From Deinococcus marmoris DSM 12784 (GTDB lineage Bacteria > Deinococcota > Deinococci > Deinococcales > Deinococcaceae), in assembly GCF_000701405.1 (NCBI RefSeq), contig NZ_JNIV01000006.1, positions 25,418-89,417 on the forward strand: a stretch of 64,000 nucleotides of DNA, written 5' to 3'. A program made the translations under genes and the position numbers. Below, piece after piece: positions 51,381 to 61,895 of this stretch. Under the pieces are notes generated by a model, which ran no database searches, had not been told where the DNA came from, and was given only the letters and a program-made list of their open reading frames with translations. Numbering within the stretch: position 1 is the first letter of the stretch; every line of letters starts with the position of its first letter.

Positions 51381-52543
51381 GTGCAGCGTTCCTCAATTTG
51401 ACATAGTGAGGGTATGAGCCGATCCTTACGCTACAAAGTGGAGTTGAGTCCAGAGCAGGAACGGACATTGAACGCCATCACAACGAAAGGGAGCAGCAAG
51501 GCGCGGGTCATGACCCGCGCCCGGATTCTGCTGATGGCCCATCGGCAGATGGCCGACTCGGACATCAAAGAGGCCCTTGGGATCAGCGTCCAGATGGCGC
51601 AGTCCACTCGAAAACGCTTTGTCCTCGGTGGTCTTGAAGCGGCACTGTTTGATGCGCCACATACGGGCCGACCCGCGAAGTTTGATGGCAAGGACCGGGC
51701 GGCCATCACGGCACTCGCGTGCAGTGAGGCCCCCAAAGGCCATGCACGGTGGAGCATTCGTCTGCTGGCGGAGAAAGCGGTGGAATTGAACGTTGTGGAC
51801 GGCATTGCGCCGTCGACAGTGTTCTACATGCTTAAAAAAACGCGGTTCAGCCGCACCGCAAAAGACAGTGGTGTATCGCGCGACTAACGGCGAAATTCCT
51901 GTGCGAGATGGAGCGTGTTCTGGACGTCTACGCACGCCCCTATGACAAGCGTTTTCCCGTGCTGTGCTTCGATGAGCAACCCTGCTTCCTGATCGGAGAC
52001 GCGATGGCCCCGGTTCCGATGGAACCGGGACGAGTCGCGAAGCAAGACTACGAGTACCAGCGCTTTGGGAGCTGTGCCTTGCTCCTGGCAGTCGAACCCC
52101 GCACCGGTCGCCGATTCGCGAAAGTGTGTGCCCGACGAACTGCCGAGGAATACACGGCGTTCATGCAGGATCTGGAGCGGGCGTATCCAGAGGCGGTGCG
52201 AATCACCCTGGTGCAGGACAACCTCAACACCCATCATGGCGGCAGTTTCTACAAGTGGATGCCTCCAGAGCAGGCCCACCGTTTGGTGGGCCGATTCGAG
52301 TGGGTCTTCACGCCGATCCATGCGTCCTGGCTCAACATGGCGGAGCTGGAATTCAGCGCCCTTCAGCGGCAGTGTCTGAATCGGCGTATCCCTTCGCTGC
52401 AACGGCTCTCTTCGGAAGTCGAGACCTGGGTCACAGCGCGTGAACGCGCTGGAATCACGCTGAACTGGCAGTTCTCAACCCAGGTCGCTCGTCGGACGCT
52501 CCGAAGCCACTATGAAGCCATTCGTGTTAATTGAACGCTGCAC
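51381..52543 (+). mobile_element. Complete IS630-family insertion sequence
   Basis: 1,163 bp. The left end GTGCAGCGTTCCTCAATT and the inverted right end (reverse complement GTGCAGCGTTCAATTAAC) form the terminal inverted repeats. TA flanks both sides (51379-51380 and 52544-52545), as expected for IS630 insertion at TA. The rejoined flanks restore a reading frame of the older transposase (ENTLVLGALEQ). Confidence 0.9.
51414..52534 (+). CDS. IS630 transposase OrfAB by -1 frameshift
   Basis: The first frame (157 codons alone) gives the HTH part (MSRSLRYKVELSPEQERTLN; DIKEALGISVQMAQSTRKRF; DAPHTGRPAKFDGKD). At A7 (51834-51840, CTTAAAAAAA) a -1 slip continues as KKNAVQPHRKRQWCIARLTA and then the DDE domain: PVLCFDEQPC (D), ITLVQDNLNTHHGG (D), AELEFSALQRQCLN (E). 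This slippery A-tract fusion is typical of many IS630 members, so the split is programmed rather than a mutation. The full product is about 370 residues. The element looks active. Confidence 0.88.
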
Positions 52544-52545
52544 TA

Positions 52546-52690
52546 GGGTGTTCTCGCTGACACATGGGTTGAGCCTTGTTGAGCGCGGATTCGCGGATGG
52601 GCAGATCTTTCAGGCTGTCTGGCCGATCCGCGCGGCGAGCCGGGGCGAGCGCATGTTGCGGCAGTGGTTGGTCTTCCCAGCAACATTACG
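52546..52690 (-). pseudogene. IS4-like transposase remnant, right part
   Basis: Continues the remnant left of the IS630: the minus strand reads RSTRLNPCVSENTLVLGALE across the empty site. Further upstream only a short, poorly conserved stretch (RSPRLAARIGQTA) remains before the hsdM promoter region. Confidence 0.5.
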
Positions 52691-52729
52691 GCCTCGGTGG
52701 GCACCTGACCCCTTTATGCTGGAGCACAC

Positions 52730-54268
52730 ATGACCTCTACTACCGAAGTCGAGCGCCGCCTATGGGCTGCCGCAGACAACCTGCGCGCCAACTCTAAGCT
52801 CCGCAGCCACGAGTACAGCACCCCGGTCCTGGGCCTGATCTTCCTGGCTTATGCCGATCACCGCTTCGAGGGGGCGCAGGCCACGCTGGGCACGGACGCC
52901 GAGCCGATGGACTTCCAGGCCGAGGGCGTGATGTACCTGCCCGAGCAGGCCCGCTACCGCCGCCTGCTGGCCCTGCCCGACAGCGCCAACCTGGGGCAGG
53001 CCATCAACGACGCCATGAAGGCCGTCGAGACTGAGAACGAAGATCTGAAAGACGTGCTGCCCAAGATTTACAACCGCCTGGACAACAGCGTGCTGGCCCC
53101 GCTCCTCAAGGCGTTCAACTTCAGCGAGATCGCCGCTGGCCTGGAAGGTGACGCCTTCGGCAAGGTCTACGAGTACTTCCTGGGCGAGTTCGCCAAGCGC
53201 GAGGGCCAGCTGGGCGGCGAGTTCTACACGCCCACCAGCCTCGTCAAGCTGATGGTGGAGATCATGGAACCTTTCCACGGGCGCATCTACGATCCTGCCT
53301 GCGGCTCGGGCGGCATGTTCGTCCAGTCGGCCCGCTTCGTCACCGAACACAAGAAAAACCCCACTGATGAGCTGAGCGTCTTCGGGCAGGAGAAGACCGC
53401 CGAGACCGTGCGGCTGGCCCGCATGAACCTGGCCGTACACGGCCTGAGCGGCGACATCAAGCAGGGCAACACCTTTTACGAGGACATCCACGGCAGCCGG
53501 GGCAAGTTCGACTTTGCGCTGGCCAACCCGCCGTTCAACGTCAAGGGCATCAAGAAGGACGACATCGCCTCCGATCCCCGTCTGCCGTACGGGACGCCCA
53601 GCACCGACAACGGCAACTACCTGTGGCTCCAGTACATCAGCAGCAGCCTGAACGCCAGGGGCCGCGCTGGAGTGGTCATGGCGAACAGTGCCAGCGACGC
53701 ACGCGGCAGCGAGCAGCTCATCCGCCAGAAGATGATCCAGAGCGGCAACGTGGACATCATGCTCGCGGCCAGCAGCAACCTGTTTTATACCGTCACCCTG
53801 CCCGCCACCGTGTGGTTCTACGACAACGGCAAGCGCGGCAGCGCCCGCGAGGACACGGTGCTGTTCATCGACGCCCGCCACACCTTCCGGCAGGTGACCA
53901 AGGCCATCCGCGAGATGACCGACGAGCAGGTGGAACTCCTCGCCAACATCGCCAACGTGTACCGGGGCGAGGCTCCGGAGTTTAAGCACGGCAGCAAGGA
54001 AAAGTTTGATGAACTGTTCCCGGACGGCGCGTACCGCGACGTTCCGGGGCTGTGCAAGGTGGCAAGCCGTGCCGAGATCGAGACGCAGGGCTGGAGCCTG
54101 AACCCTGGCCGTTACGTGGGCGTGACCGCCCGCGCTGCCGACGACTTCGACTTCAGTGTGCGTCTGGGCGAACTGAACGAGGAGCTGGAAGTGCTGACCG
54201 CCGAGGCGCACGAACTGGAGGAAAAGATCAGCGAGAACGTAGCGGCGTTGTTGGGAGTACGAGGATGA
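52730..54268 (+). CDS. hsdM: Type I restriction-modification methyltransferase HsdM
   Basis: 512 residues; GGAG 5 nt upstream of the ATG. N-terminal HsdM helical domain ([20 protein letters not shown]), SAM motif I ([20 protein letters not shown]) and the catalytic NPPF motif of an N6-adenine methylase ([15 protein letters not shown]). It methylates adenine in the site chosen by HsdS and forms the M2S core. First gene of an hsdM-hsdS-DUF262-hsdR operon, overlapping hsdS by ATGA. Full length. Confidence 0.93.
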   Translation: MTSTTEVERRLWAAADNLRANSKLRSHEYSTPVLGLIFLAYADHRFEGAQATLGTDAEPMDFQAEGVMYLPEQARYRRLLALPDSANLGQAINDAMKAVETENEDLKDVLPKIYNRLDNSVLAPLLKAFNFSEIAAGLEGDAFGKVYEYFLGEFAKREGQLGGEFYTPTSLVKLMVEIMEPFHGRIYDPACGSGGMFVQSARFVTEHKKNPTDELSVFGQEKTAETVRLARMNLAVHGLSGDIKQGNTFYEDIHGSRGKFDFALANPPFNVKGIKKDDIASDPRLPYGTPSTDNGNYLWLQYISSSLNARGRAGVVMANSASDARGSEQLIRQKMIQSGNVDIMLAASSNLFYTVTLPATVWFYDNGKRGSAREDTVLFIDARHTFRQVTKAIREMTDEQVELLANIANVYRGEAPEFKHGSKEKFDELFPDGAYRDVPGLCKVASRAEIETQGWSLNPGRYVGVTARAADDFDFSVRLGELNEELEVLTAEAHELEEKISENVAALLGVRG

Positions 54269-55566
54269 CCACTATGAACCGCGCTGGCTGGCCTATCGTT
54301 CAAATAGGTGATTATCTCAAGGTTGTTGCTGGCCCATCCTTCAGGAGTGCCGAGTTTGTTGAAGGAGAAGATCACATCCGCCTCCTTCGGGGTGACAATA
54401 TCGTTCAGGGCAAGCTCCGCTGGGATGGAGTGAAACGCTGGCACGGTGACGTGCAGAAGCGTTACCACTTGGAAGAGAATGACGTGGTGATCGCCATGGA
54501 TCGTCCTTGGATTGAGGCTGGGTTGAAGTGGGCCTGGATTCAGCAGAAGGATTTGCCCGCCTACTTGGTGCAGCGAGTAGCTAGATTGCGAGCTACCGAA
54601 GGGTTAGACCAGAAGTTTCTCCGATATGTCATCGCATCACCTGATTTCACCGCATACATCAAGCCCATCGTTACAGGTGCCACCGTGCCACATATCAGTG
54701 GTGGTCAGATCGAATCACACCGCTTTCCCATTCCCCCCCTTCCCACCCAGCGGAAAATTGCGGCCATCCTCTCGGCCTACGATGACCTGATCGAGAACAA
54801 CACGCGGCGGGTGCGGGTGCTGGAGGACATGGCCCGCGCCCTGTACCGCGAGTGGTTTGTGGAGTACCGCTACCCCGGCCACGAGCAAGACGAGTTCGTG
54901 GAAGACGAGCAGGGGCGCAGGCCGGAGGGGTGGGAGTGGTTGGCGATCAAAGACGTAGCACCTGTTGTGACACGGGGTGTAGCTCCAAAGTACACTGATG
55001 ACTCGGATGATCTCGTTATCAATCAGAAGTGTATACGCGATCAACGATTGAACCTGATACCCGCTCGTCGTCACAGCAGCAAAGTCCCGCCGATCAAGGT
55101 GATCCGTTTCGGCGACGTGCTTATTAACTCAACGGGTGTTGGGACGCTGGGACGGGTTGCACAGGTCTATCAAGAGACTGAGAACCTGACCGTTGATACT
55201 CATGTGACCATAGTTCGAGCTGACCCTACGAAGATGGACCTTGATTACTTCGGCCTCGTATTGATGGGGCTTCAGTCAGAGTTTGAGGCCGCAGGCGTTG
55301 GCTCTACAGGTCAAACGGAACTTGGCCGAGAGCGCATTGGGATGACTGCCTTGCTCGTCCCACCGTTACAACTTCAAGCAGACTTTGGAATGCGTGTCCA
55401 GCCAATGCGCCGCCTAGTCGAACAACTTCTACTGCGCAACGCCAACCTCCGCCGCACCCGTGATCTGCTGCTGCCCCGGCTGGTGTCGGGCGAGCTGGAC
55501 GTGTCGGGCCTGGACATCCGGGGCGCGGCTGAAGAACTAGTGGCAGAAGCGGAGGCGGTGGCGTGA
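54265..55566 (+). CDS. hsdS: Type I specificity subunit HsdS
   Basis: 433 residues from ATG 54265. Two target-recognition domains are visible, each ending in the conserved helical spacer: residues ~1-150 then [20 protein letters not shown], and ~215-370 then [20 protein letters not shown]. The spacer motif [20 protein letters not shown] closes the protein. The first TRD (54.3-54.7 kb) has noticeably lower GC than the flanking spacers, as expected for exchangeable recognition domains. It sets the bipartite DNA target for HsdM and HsdR. Confidence 0.92.
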   Translation: MTTMNRAGWPIVQIGDYLKVVAGPSFRSAEFVEGEDHIRLLRGDNIVQGKLRWDGVKRWHGDVQKRYHLEENDVVIAMDRPWIEAGLKWAWIQQKDLPAYLVQRVARLRATEGLDQKFLRYVIASPDFTAYIKPIVTGATVPHISGGQIESHRFPIPPLPTQRKIAAILSAYDDLIENNTRRVRVLEDMARALYREWFVEYRYPGHEQDEFVEDEQGRRPEGWEWLAIKDVAPVVTRGVAPKYTDDSDDLVINQKCIRDQRLNLIPARRHSSKVPPIKVIRFGDVLINSTGVGTLGRVAQVYQETENLTVDTHVTIVRADPTKMDLDYFGLVLMGLQSEFEAAGVGSTGQTELGRERIGMTALLVPPLQLQADFGMRVQPMRRLVEQLLLRNANLRRTRDLLLPRLVSGELDVSGLDIRGAAEELVAEAEAVA

Positions 55567-58424
55567 ACGCCGAGATGCATGATCTGCTGGACCTGCTCTC
55601 GGGCAGCCAGCAGTTCGAGGTTCCGCTGTATCAGCGGCGGTACTCCTGGACGAACGTGGACCGGAAAAAGCTCTGGAATGATGTCCTGGCTGCCGGACGG
55701 GAGCCAAGCCGTCGCAAGCACTTTGTCGGATCGGTGGTGTATACCCAGCCCGCCGTGGGCATGGGAGGCTCAGGCTTTCGCCGGGCGCGGCTTATTGACG
55801 GTCAGCAGCGCCTGACAACGCTGACGCTCCTCATCGCCGCGCTGGTGGAGTGCCTGGAGCGCGACGGTGACCTCGAACTCCCGCTTGGATCGACGGGTGA
55901 GGTGGAGAAGGTGCGAGCGGTGAAGTGGCGGGAGCTGTACCTGCTCAACGAAGACCTGAGCGGCGAGTCGCGCTTTAAGCTGTTGCCGACATATGCGGAC
56001 CGCGACACCTTCAAGCATCTGGTGGGCGGCGGCCCGCTGCCTGACCGGCCCTCGGCAGAGGTGCTGGCCGGGCTGGCGTTCTTTCGGGAACGCTTCTCGG
56101 ACGCAGGCGTGACTCTGCGCGAGGTGCTGATCGGCCTGCGGAAGTTGGAAGTGGTGGCCGTCATTCTGCACGAGGGCCGCGACGATCCCCAGTTGATCTT
56201 CGAGAGCCTGAACAGCACGGGCCGGGACCTGACCGCTGCCGATCTCATCCGCAACAACGTGTTGATGGGCCTGGAAGTGGACCGGCAAGATGAGCTGAGC
56301 CGCGACTATTGGCTGCCTACGGAGGCCCTGTTCGAGGGCAGTGGGCCGGACACCTTTAACCGGTTCATGCGGGACTTTCTCACCGTGCGGACGCGGACGC
56401 TAGTCAACGAGAAGGAGGTCTACGCGACCTTTAAGGCGTACCGCGAGACACTGGGCGACCAAGACATTCTGCTGCTGGTGGCCGATATCCGGCGCATGGC
56501 CCAGCACTACGCGGTGATGGTGCGCCCGGAGCGGGATGTCACCCCGCCCCTGGACCCGGAGTTGCGGGTGGCGCTGCGCGACCTGCTGAACGTGCGCGTG
56601 GGAGTGATCTCGCCGTTCGTGCTAGAGCTGCTGGAAGACCACGGCAAAGGCATTGTCACAACCCAAGACCTCGTGTCGGCCCTGCGGACGGTGGAGTCGA
56701 TCCTGGTACGCCGGGCGGTGAGCGAGTTCCGCAGTGCTCCCTTGAACAAGCTGTTTGCCAGTGCGGGCCGTGGACTGGTGCGGGACCAGGACAGCGCCGC
56801 CTACCTGCGCTCGGTGGAGCGCGCCCTGATGCGGTTTCAGGACCGCAACCGCAGTGGCTTTCCAGCCGACGATGTGTTCACTGAGAAGTTCCACACCGTC
56901 AACCTGTACACCCTGGGCGTCTGCAAGCATGTTCTCGTGCGCCTGGAGCGGGCCATGGGGACGAGGGAGCTGGTGGTCACCGATGACCTGACCATCGAGC
57001 ATGTCATGCCGCAGAACCCCAACCTCAGCGAGCCGTGGCGAGAGATGCTGGGTGCGGACTGGGCCGAGGTGCAGAAGCGGCTCGTAGATACCCTCGGCAA
57101 CCTAACCCTCACTGGCTACAACAGCGAGCTTGGGGACCGTCCATTCGACGTGAAGAAGACATTGCCGATGAAGGCCGGCGATACCCTCATGTCAGACCTG
57201 CCCAAGGGCTACACCTTCAGCCGTCTGCACATGGCTCAGGAGATCGCACAGGAGACCTGCTGGAATGAGGAGCGCATTCAGGGCCGCACCAGTCGCTTGG
57301 CTCAGCGTGCCCTGATGCTCTGGCCGCTCCCCACGTTCACACCCGCTGAGCTCGAAAGCCTGCGCACCGAGGGACGCCGCCCGGTTGTCCGCGACCCCTG
57401 GGCGCGGCTGATGGCCCTGCCGGCTGCGTTGACCGAAGTGGCCACCGAGTTTGACCAGCGCGCACTGGAACTTCCCAGCGTGAACCGCATGGTGATGGGC
57501 CGGGAGATCAACTACCGCAAGGGCAGCCGCTACGCTTTCAGCCTGTCGACAGATGACTCCAGCGTAAATGTGTGGGTGCGGCTGGGCGAGTCGCCAGACG
57601 ACACATCCGGTTGGGTCCAAGGTAAGGACAAGAAATGGTGGAAAAGATCGATAACCAGTCTGGACGAACTGGACACGGTCTGGCCGCTGCTGCTGACCAC
57701 CTGGGCGAGGCTGCCAGACGTCGGGACGGTGCCCACGCCAACCCTGAGCCTGCGTGAGGCCATCGACGCGCTCGGGGACGGCCCCAAGGCGGCCTTTGAC
57801 ACCTTCGAGCAGGCCCTGCTTCAGATCAGCCCCACCCTGGAGCGCAACGTCACCCAGGACTATGTCGGCTTCGGTCAGCCCGTTGAATTCATCGGTCTGC
57901 TGCGAGACGGACACATGGCGATTGAGGTGCGCCCACTGGACCCGGACATCCTGCCGGAAACCCTCTTCGAGGGCTGGGAACCACGCAGCAAAGAGCGACG
58001 CATCCTGTACCTGCGGTCTGCCGACGATGTGGCGCGGGCGCTCCCATTGATCCGGGCGGTCCACGCCCAGTTCGTTCAGGAGATCCCTTACCGGGCCCCC
58101 AAGGTGCGCCAGCTGATGCAGGGGCTGCGAGAGGCTTTTCGGGACATGGCCGAAGACAGCACCGTGCAGGCCACCAAATCCGCCGAGCGTTACATGGTGG
58201 GCGGGCGCGACATCGGCCGCGTGTACATCGATCAGGAGAAGGTCTATCTCATGCTCCGCCACTCTTTCGTCGCCCTCGAGAATCCATCGGCTGTTGGCGA
58301 GTCGAGGATTGATCCGATTGCCGACTGGACTCCGGGCCACTTTGGGGGCAGCTTCACCGGTCCAGCTGACCTGCACGACTTGCGCCCCCTGATCGAACAG
58401 ACGGTGCGTGCCAACCGTGCATAG
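55563..58424 (+). CDS. GmrSD-like DUF262/DUF1524 nuclease in hsd operon
   Basis: 953 residues from GTG 55563, overlapping hsdS by 4 bp. DUF262: FEVPLYQRRYSWTNVDRKKL, RARLIDGQQRLTTLTLLIAA (the DGQQR motif) and LIFESLNSTGRDLTAADLIR. DUF1524 HNH nuclease: LTIEHVMPQNPNLSEPW and GNLTLTGYNSELGDRPFDVK. C-terminal ~130 residues (PVEFIGLLRDGHMAIEVRPL; ERRILYLRSADDVARALPLI) resemble DUF5655. Such proteins are NTP-dependent type IV enzymes cutting modified DNA (GmrSD, SspE), and DUF262 genes linked to hsd loci have been called rloF. It likely complements the type I system. Confidence 0.88.
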   Translation: MNAEMHDLLDLLSGSQQFEVPLYQRRYSWTNVDRKKLWNDVLAAGREPSRRKHFVGSVVYTQPAVGMGGSGFRRARLIDGQQRLTTLTLLIAALVECLERDGDLELPLGSTGEVEKVRAVKWRELYLLNEDLSGESRFKLLPTYADRDTFKHLVGGGPLPDRPSAEVLAGLAFFRERFSDAGVTLREVLIGLRKLEVVAVILHEGRDDPQLIFESLNSTGRDLTAADLIRNNVLMGLEVDRQDELSRDYWLPTEALFEGSGPDTFNRFMRDFLTVRTRTLVNEKEVYATFKAYRETLGDQDILLLVADIRRMAQHYAVMVRPERDVTPPLDPELRVALRDLLNVRVGVISPFVLELLEDHGKGIVTTQDLVSALRTVESILVRRAVSEFRSAPLNKLFASAGRGLVRDQDSAAYLRSVERALMRFQDRNRSGFPADDVFTEKFHTVNLYTLGVCKHVLVRLERAMGTRELVVTDDLTIEHVMPQNPNLSEPWREMLGADWAEVQKRLVDTLGNLTLTGYNSELGDRPFDVKKTLPMKAGDTLMSDLPKGYTFSRLHMAQEIAQETCWNEERIQGRTSRLAQRALMLWPLPTFTPAELESLRTEGRRPVVRDPWARLMALPAALTEVATEFDQRALELPSVNRMVMGREINYRKGSRYAFSLSTDDSSVNVWVRLGESPDDTSGWVQGKDKKWWKRSITSLDELDTVWPLLLTTWARLPDVGTVPTPTLSLREAIDALGDGPKAAFDTFEQALLQISPTLERNVTQDYVGFGQPVEFIGLLRDGHMAIEVRPLDPDILPETLFEGWEPRSKERRILYLRSADDVARALPLIRAVHAQFVQEIPYRAPKVRQLMQGLREAFRDMAEDSTVQATKSAERYMVGGRDIGRVYIDQEKVYLMLRHSFVALENPSAVGESRIDPIADWTPGHFGGSFTGPADLHDLRPLIEQTVRANRA

Positions 58425-61400
58425 CTTCAGCGAGGACACCCTGGTGGAGCAGACGGCTATGCACCTGCTCGGGCAGTTGGGCTGGCGTACCGTCAACGCG
58501 ATGGAGGAAGGCTTCGGCCCGGAGAGCCTGCTGGGCCGGGACAGCCGCCGCGGCGTGGTTCTGGAGCGCGAACTCCTAGAGGCCCTGCGGAGCCTGAACC
58601 CGGACCTGCCCGAACTGGCGCTGCGTCAAGCGCTGGAGGTCCTCACCCTGGAGCGCTTCAACACCACCTCCATCCGGGCCAACCGCGAGCTGTATGAGCT
58701 GCTCAAGGGGGGCGTGACCGTCACCTTCGAGGGCACAGACGGCGAGCAGGTCACCGAGCGCGTGCGGGTGATCGACTGGGAGACGCCCTCGAACAACCGC
58801 TTCCTGGCCGTGCAGCAGCTCTGGGTGACCAGCCCGGACGGCCTGTACCTGCGCCGCCCCGACGTGGTGGGCTTCGTGAACGGCCTGCCGCTGGTGCTGA
58901 TCGAACTCAAGGCCGCGCATAAGAACCTGGTGGACGGTTACAACGACAACCTGCGCGACTACTGCGACACGCTGCCGCAACTGTTCATCCTGAACGCGTT
59001 CATCATCGTCTCCAACGGCCTGGACGCCCGTGTGGGCAGCCTGACGGCGGGCTGGGAACACTTCGTCGACTGGAAGAAAGTCGAGCGCGAGGACGAGCCC
59101 AAGCGGCCGGGGCTGGAGACCATGCTGAAGGGCATGTGCCAGCCGGGGCGACTGCTCGATCTGGTGGAGAACTTCATCCTGTACAGCGAGGGCGACGGCC
59201 AGACCCTGAAGATCCTGGCCAAGAACCACCAGTACCTGGGCGTGAACAACGCCCTGCTCGCCTTGCAAGAGGCCAAGGCTAATCGGGGCAAGCTCGGTGT
59301 GTTCTGGCACACGCAGGGGTCTGGCAAGAGCTTCAGCATGGTCTTCTTCGCCCAGAAGGTCCTGCGCCGTGTGCCGGGCAACTGGAGCTTCGTGGTGGTC
59401 ACGGACCGCGACGAGCTGGACAGCCAGATCTACACCACCTTCGCCCGCACCGGGGCGGTCAGCGAACCCGAGGACCAGGTCCGGGCCGATAGCGGTGCGG
59501 GCCTCAAGCGGCTGCTGCAAGAGGACCACCGCTACCTGTTCACCTTGATCCAGAAGTTCCGCACCGACAAGGACAAGGCCACGGGCGAGACCGAGCTGTA
59601 TCCCACGCTCACGCAGCGGGACGACGTGATCGTCATGACCGATGAGGCGCACCGCAGCCAGTACGACGTCTTCGCCGGGAACATGCGCCTGGCCCTGCCC
59701 AACGCGTCCTTTATCGGCTTCACCGGCACGCCGCTGATGGCCGGTGAGGAAAAGACCCGCGAGGTGTTCGGGGACTACGTGTCGGTCTACAACTTCCGCG
59801 ACGCCGTCGAGGACAATGCCACCGTCCCGCTGTACTACGAAAACCGCACGCCCGAGCTGGAACTCGCCAATGAAGACTTCCAGGCGGACATGGAGGGGCT
59901 GCTCGACGCCGCGTCCGTGGACGACGAGGCCGAGCAGTCCCTGGCCCGGGCGTTCGGACGGCAGTACCAGCTGATCACCCGCGACAGCCGCCTGGAAGAA
60001 CTCGCGCGGGACATCGTGGCCCACTTCATGGGCCGCCTGCAATTTGGCAAGGCCATGGTGGTCAGCATCGACAAGCTCACGGCAGTGCGCATGTACGACA
60101 AGGTGCAGGCCCACTGGCAAGGCGAGATCGCCCGCCTGGAGGCGGAGCTGACCCACGCGACTGGAGACGCCCGCGACGCGCTGCTGGCCCGTCTGACGTT
60201 CATGCGCGAGACCGACATGGCCGTGGTGGTGTCGCAGGCACAGAACGAGATCGCCGACTTCGCCGCGAAGGGCGTGGACATCAAAACCCACCGCAAGCGC
60301 ATGGTGGACGAGGACCTCGAGACGAAGTTCAAGGCCCCGCAGGACAAGCTCCGCATCGTCTTCGTCTGCGCCATGTGGATGACCGGCTTCGATGCGCCGA
60401 GTGTCAGCACCATCTACCTCGACAAGCCCATGCGCAACCACACCCTGATGCAGACCATCGCCCGTGCCAACCGGGTCTGGGAGCACAAGGTCAGCGGCCT
60501 GATCGTCGACTACATCGGGGTGTTCCGTGACCTGCAACGGGCCCTGGCCATCTACGGCGGGGGCAGCGGTAGTGGGCACGACTCGCCCGTGCAGCCCAAG
60601 GCGGAGCTGCTCGCGCACCTGCAAGCCCAGGTGGCCAGCATGCGGGCCTTCCTGACTCCGCGGGGCATTGACCCGGACGCCCTGCTCGAAGCGCACGGCT
60701 TTGACCGCCTGCAACTGCTTGCGGACGCCCGCGACGCCCTGCTGGAGGCCGAGGAGACTAAGAAGACGTTCCTCGACTCGGTGGCGGTGATCGACCGGCT
60801 GTACAAGGCGGTGCTGCCTGACGCGGTGGCCCAGACCTTGACGCTGGAACGCGCGCTGTACGTCGTGCTCGCCGAGATGCTGATCGTCGTGACGGGAAGC
60901 GAGAACCCGCAGGACGACGGGATCATGGCGCAGGTAGAGCAACTGCTCGACGAGTCCGTCATCGCCCAGCGCTACCGGGTGCGGGAGGGTGGCCCAAAGC
61001 TTGACCTGAGCCGCATCGACTTCGGGAAGTTGACTGAGGCCTTCCAGGAGAGCCCGCACAAGCGCACCGAGGCCGAGAAACTCAAGGCCATGCTGACGGG
61101 CCGGGTGAACCAGCTCACGCGCCTCAACAAGACGCGCGTGAACTTCGGCGAGAAGCTCCAGACCATGATCGACGACTACAACCTCGGCTCAGCCAACATC
61201 GAGGACTTTTTCCAGCAACTCGTTCAGTTCGGTCAGGACCTGGACGCGGAAGGCCAACGTGCCGTACGGGAGGGACTGACTGAAGAAGAACTTGCCATCT
61301 TCGACCTGGTGGCGCAGGGTGGCCCGGAGCTCAGCGCAAAAGACCAGAAGGCGGTCAAGACGATGGCGCGGCAGCTGATCGACAAGCTGAAGGGCAGCGC

Positions 61401-61575
61401 CCTGGTGCTGGACTGGCGCAAGAAACAGCAGACCCGTGCCCGGGTCCGCAAGGCCATCCGCGATGAGTTGCGGAGCCTGGGAGCGCAGGAGGATGAACTG
61501 GGCCTCCTGTTGGGCAGCCTCTACGCTCACATCTACGAGGCCTACGCGGACGGCAAGGCCAACCTCTACGCCTAG
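58408..61575 (+). CDS. hsdR: Type I restriction endonuclease/translocase HsdR
   Basis: 1,055 residues from GTG 58408, overlapping the DUF262 gene by 17 bp; a later start is possible. PD-(D/E)XK nuclease: RRPDVVGFVNGLPLVLIELK. SF2 translocase: GVFWHTQGSGKSFSMVFFAQ (I), VVVTDRDELDSQIYTTFART, VIVMTDEAHRSQYDVFAGNM (II, DEAH), FIGFTGTPLM (III) and TIARANRVWEHK (VI). The C-terminal helical domain that docks on M2S ends at ADGKANLYA. It cuts DNA after ATP-driven translocation from unmethylated sites. Complete. Confidence 0.93.
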   Translation: MPTVHSFSEDTLVEQTAMHLLGQLGWRTVNAMEEGFGPESLLGRDSRRGVVLERELLEALRSLNPDLPELALRQALEVLTLERFNTTSIRANRELYELLKGGVTVTFEGTDGEQVTERVRVIDWETPSNNRFLAVQQLWVTSPDGLYLRRPDVVGFVNGLPLVLIELKAAHKNLVDGYNDNLRDYCDTLPQLFILNAFIIVSNGLDARVGSLTAGWEHFVDWKKVEREDEPKRPGLETMLKGMCQPGRLLDLVENFILYSEGDGQTLKILAKNHQYLGVNNALLALQEAKANRGKLGVFWHTQGSGKSFSMVFFAQKVLRRVPGNWSFVVVTDRDELDSQIYTTFARTGAVSEPEDQVRADSGAGLKRLLQEDHRYLFTLIQKFRTDKDKATGETELYPTLTQRDDVIVMTDEAHRSQYDVFAGNMRLALPNASFIGFTGTPLMAGEEKTREVFGDYVSVYNFRDAVEDNATVPLYYENRTPELELANEDFQADMEGLLDAASVDDEAEQSLARAFGRQYQLITRDSRLEELARDIVAHFMGRLQFGKAMVVSIDKLTAVRMYDKVQAHWQGEIARLEAELTHATGDARDALLARLTFMRETDMAVVVSQAQNEIADFAAKGVDIKTHRKRMVDEDLETKFKAPQDKLRIVFVCAMWMTGFDAPSVSTIYLDKPMRNHTLMQTIARANRVWEHKVSGLIVDYIGVFRDLQRALAIYGGGSGSGHDSPVQPKAELLAHLQAQVASMRAFLTPRGIDPDALLEAHGFDRLQLLADARDALLEAEETKKTFLDSVAVIDRLYKAVLPDAVAQTLTLERALYVVLAEMLIVVTGSENPQDDGIMAQVEQLLDESVIAQRYRVREGGPKLDLSRIDFGKLTEAFQESPHKRTEAEKLKAMLTGRVNQLTRLNKTRVNFGEKLQTMIDDYNLGSANIEDFFQQLVQFGQDLDAEGQRAVREGLTEEELAIFDLVAQGGPELSAKDQKAVKTMARQLIDKLKGSALVLDWRKKQQTRARVRKAIRDELRSLGAQEDELGLLLGSLYAHIYEAYADGKANLYA

Positions 61576-61625
61576 AGCGGAGTCGCGCGGTGAGCTTGAA
61601 TCGACTCCTGGCCCGATCCGGCAAC

Positions 61626-61766
61626 ATGATACTCCATCTGAAAGTGGCGTTCTGGACGCGTGTTCCTGCCCAAGCTGCTGCGCGACGCCCTGAGCATTCA
61701 GCCGGGCGATCAACTGGGAGGTTAAGGTTGAAGGTGGCGTGCTGCACCTGAGCCCCCTGAACCGGC
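61626..61766 (+). pseudogene. AbrB/MazE-type antitoxin remnant
   Basis: In two frames the strand reads RVFLPKLLRDALSIQPGDQL then KVEGGVLHLSPLNRR, the swapped-hairpin AbrB fold of VapB/MazE antitoxins. One extra G in CTGGGAGGTTAAG produces a stop. The start region (MILHLKV) is also shifted. No toxin follows. The rest of 61576-61854 shows nothing else. Confidence 0.6.
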
Positions 61767-61854
61767 GGGCAGGTGGCCGTGGTCCAGCCCGACTTGGCCG
61801 CTGTCAGGATCACCTCGCGAACTACACCGTGAACCCCCCCTCCCGTGTCCAAGC

Positions 61855-61895
61855 AACAGAGGGAGTGGACGCGCAGCGCGTCCACTCCCTCTGTT
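61855..61895. terminator. Perfect 20-bp palindrome between converging operons
   Basis: AACAGAGGGAGTGGACGCGC, one central A, then its exact complement to 61895. It abuts the stop of the leftward 203-aa gene and faces the end of hsdR. A bidirectional terminator is most likely; no T tract is present. Confidence 0.65.

Noticed and set aside
51414..51887. IS630 OrfA as a truncated pseudogene
   Set aside because: The A7 tract followed by the DDE domain in the -1 frame is the programmed frameshift layout of this family.
52760..54211. Long open frame antisense to hsdM
   Set aside because: Same reason: hsdM motifs are complete on the plus strand and the antisense product is low-complexity Val/His/Ala/Gly-rich.
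58576..61059. Very long open frame antisense to hsdR
   Set aside because: In GC-rich DNA the strand opposite a GC3-biased gene often stays open. The translation has no recognisable motif, while hsdR in the other direction has all family motifs.
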